NCBI GenBank assembly: GCA_020002185.1
Contig: CM034539.1
Location: forward strand, 4,037,369 to 4,101,368
Reading direction: 5' to 3'
Length of the DNA stretch: 64,000 nucleotides
Origin: Paraescarpia echinospica
Lineage: Eukaryota; Annelida; Polychaeta; Sabellida; Siboglinidae
Shown here: positions 63,846-64,000 of the stretch, piece after piece
Layout: every line of letters begins with the position of its first letter
Position numbering within the stretch: the stretch's first letter is position 1
Translations under genes and position numbers: made by a program
Notes under the pieces: model-generated
The model's database searches: none
What the model saw: the letters and a program-made list of their open reading frames with translations, nothing else
Told to the model about the DNA's origin: nothing

Positions 63846-64000
63846 CCTCCCCCTCTCTCTCCATCAGTTGTTAGTTCGTCGTGAACGTCTCGCTAACATC
63901 CGACTGATTGATAAATTGCGTACGTCTGATTCTCGCGGCCCCTGCATGGGCGATTATAGCGCCAAGCTTGTATTTCCGACCTGTATTTTTAGATGCGGCG

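Overview
The window reads as non-coding-rich nuclear DNA from a marine invertebrate animal, most likely a lophotrochozoan such as a mollusc. That guess rests on the mix of decayed LINEs (a CR1-type element whose first ORF carries a zinc-finger and an esterase domain, and an RTE-like reverse transcriptase), a tRNA-derived SINE with box A and box B, very abundant (AC)n arrays, intron-containing gene fragments and two 1,000-N assembly gaps. There is no operon-like packing, rRNA or tRNA gene. The species cannot be named from the sequence.

Layout. 0.8-3.4 kb: a decayed minus-strand LINE split by a short LTR-type (TRIM-like) element. 4.4-5.5 kb: an RT fragment broken by a (GGTT)n expansion, followed by a 56-bp minisatellite. 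6.1-7.07 kb: a minus-strand terminal exon for a six-repeat FG-GAP/VCBS protein with one in-frame stop. 7.6-10.9 kb: a decayed plus-strand LINE. 11.46-11.61 kb: a fold-back element. 15.0-15.2 kb: a short plus-strand terminal exon for a cysteine-rich TIL-like (trypsin-inhibitor-like) peptide. 14-18.6 kb: large AC/GT arrays and a purine tract. 18.9-19.9 kb: gap. 20-32 kb: mostly single-copy non-coding DNA with CpG-rich islets that could be regulatory, plus a 600-bp CAG/CAA block at 30.4 kb. 33.1-37.9 kb: a nearly full-length but broken CR1-like LINE lying between two octamer arrays. 39.1-43.5 kb: SINE copies around a 1.22-kb tandem duplication. 43.5-55.5 kb: non-coding DNA with several minisatellites, a Z-DNA-prone decamer array, SINE fragments and candidate regulatory islets. 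55.5-56.5 kb: gap. 57.6-58.9 kb: an unrecognised basic ORF joined to a 5'-truncated LINE. 59.8-64.0 kb: a large inverted duplication whose loop holds a second, broken FG-GAP copy.

Only two cellular genes are visible, and only as terminal exons: the FG-GAP protein and the TIL-like peptide. Their 5' exons were not found, and nothing shows that they work together. Everything else with coding character is transposon-derived and inactive. All gene family calls are from pattern recognition of translated sequence, without database searches.
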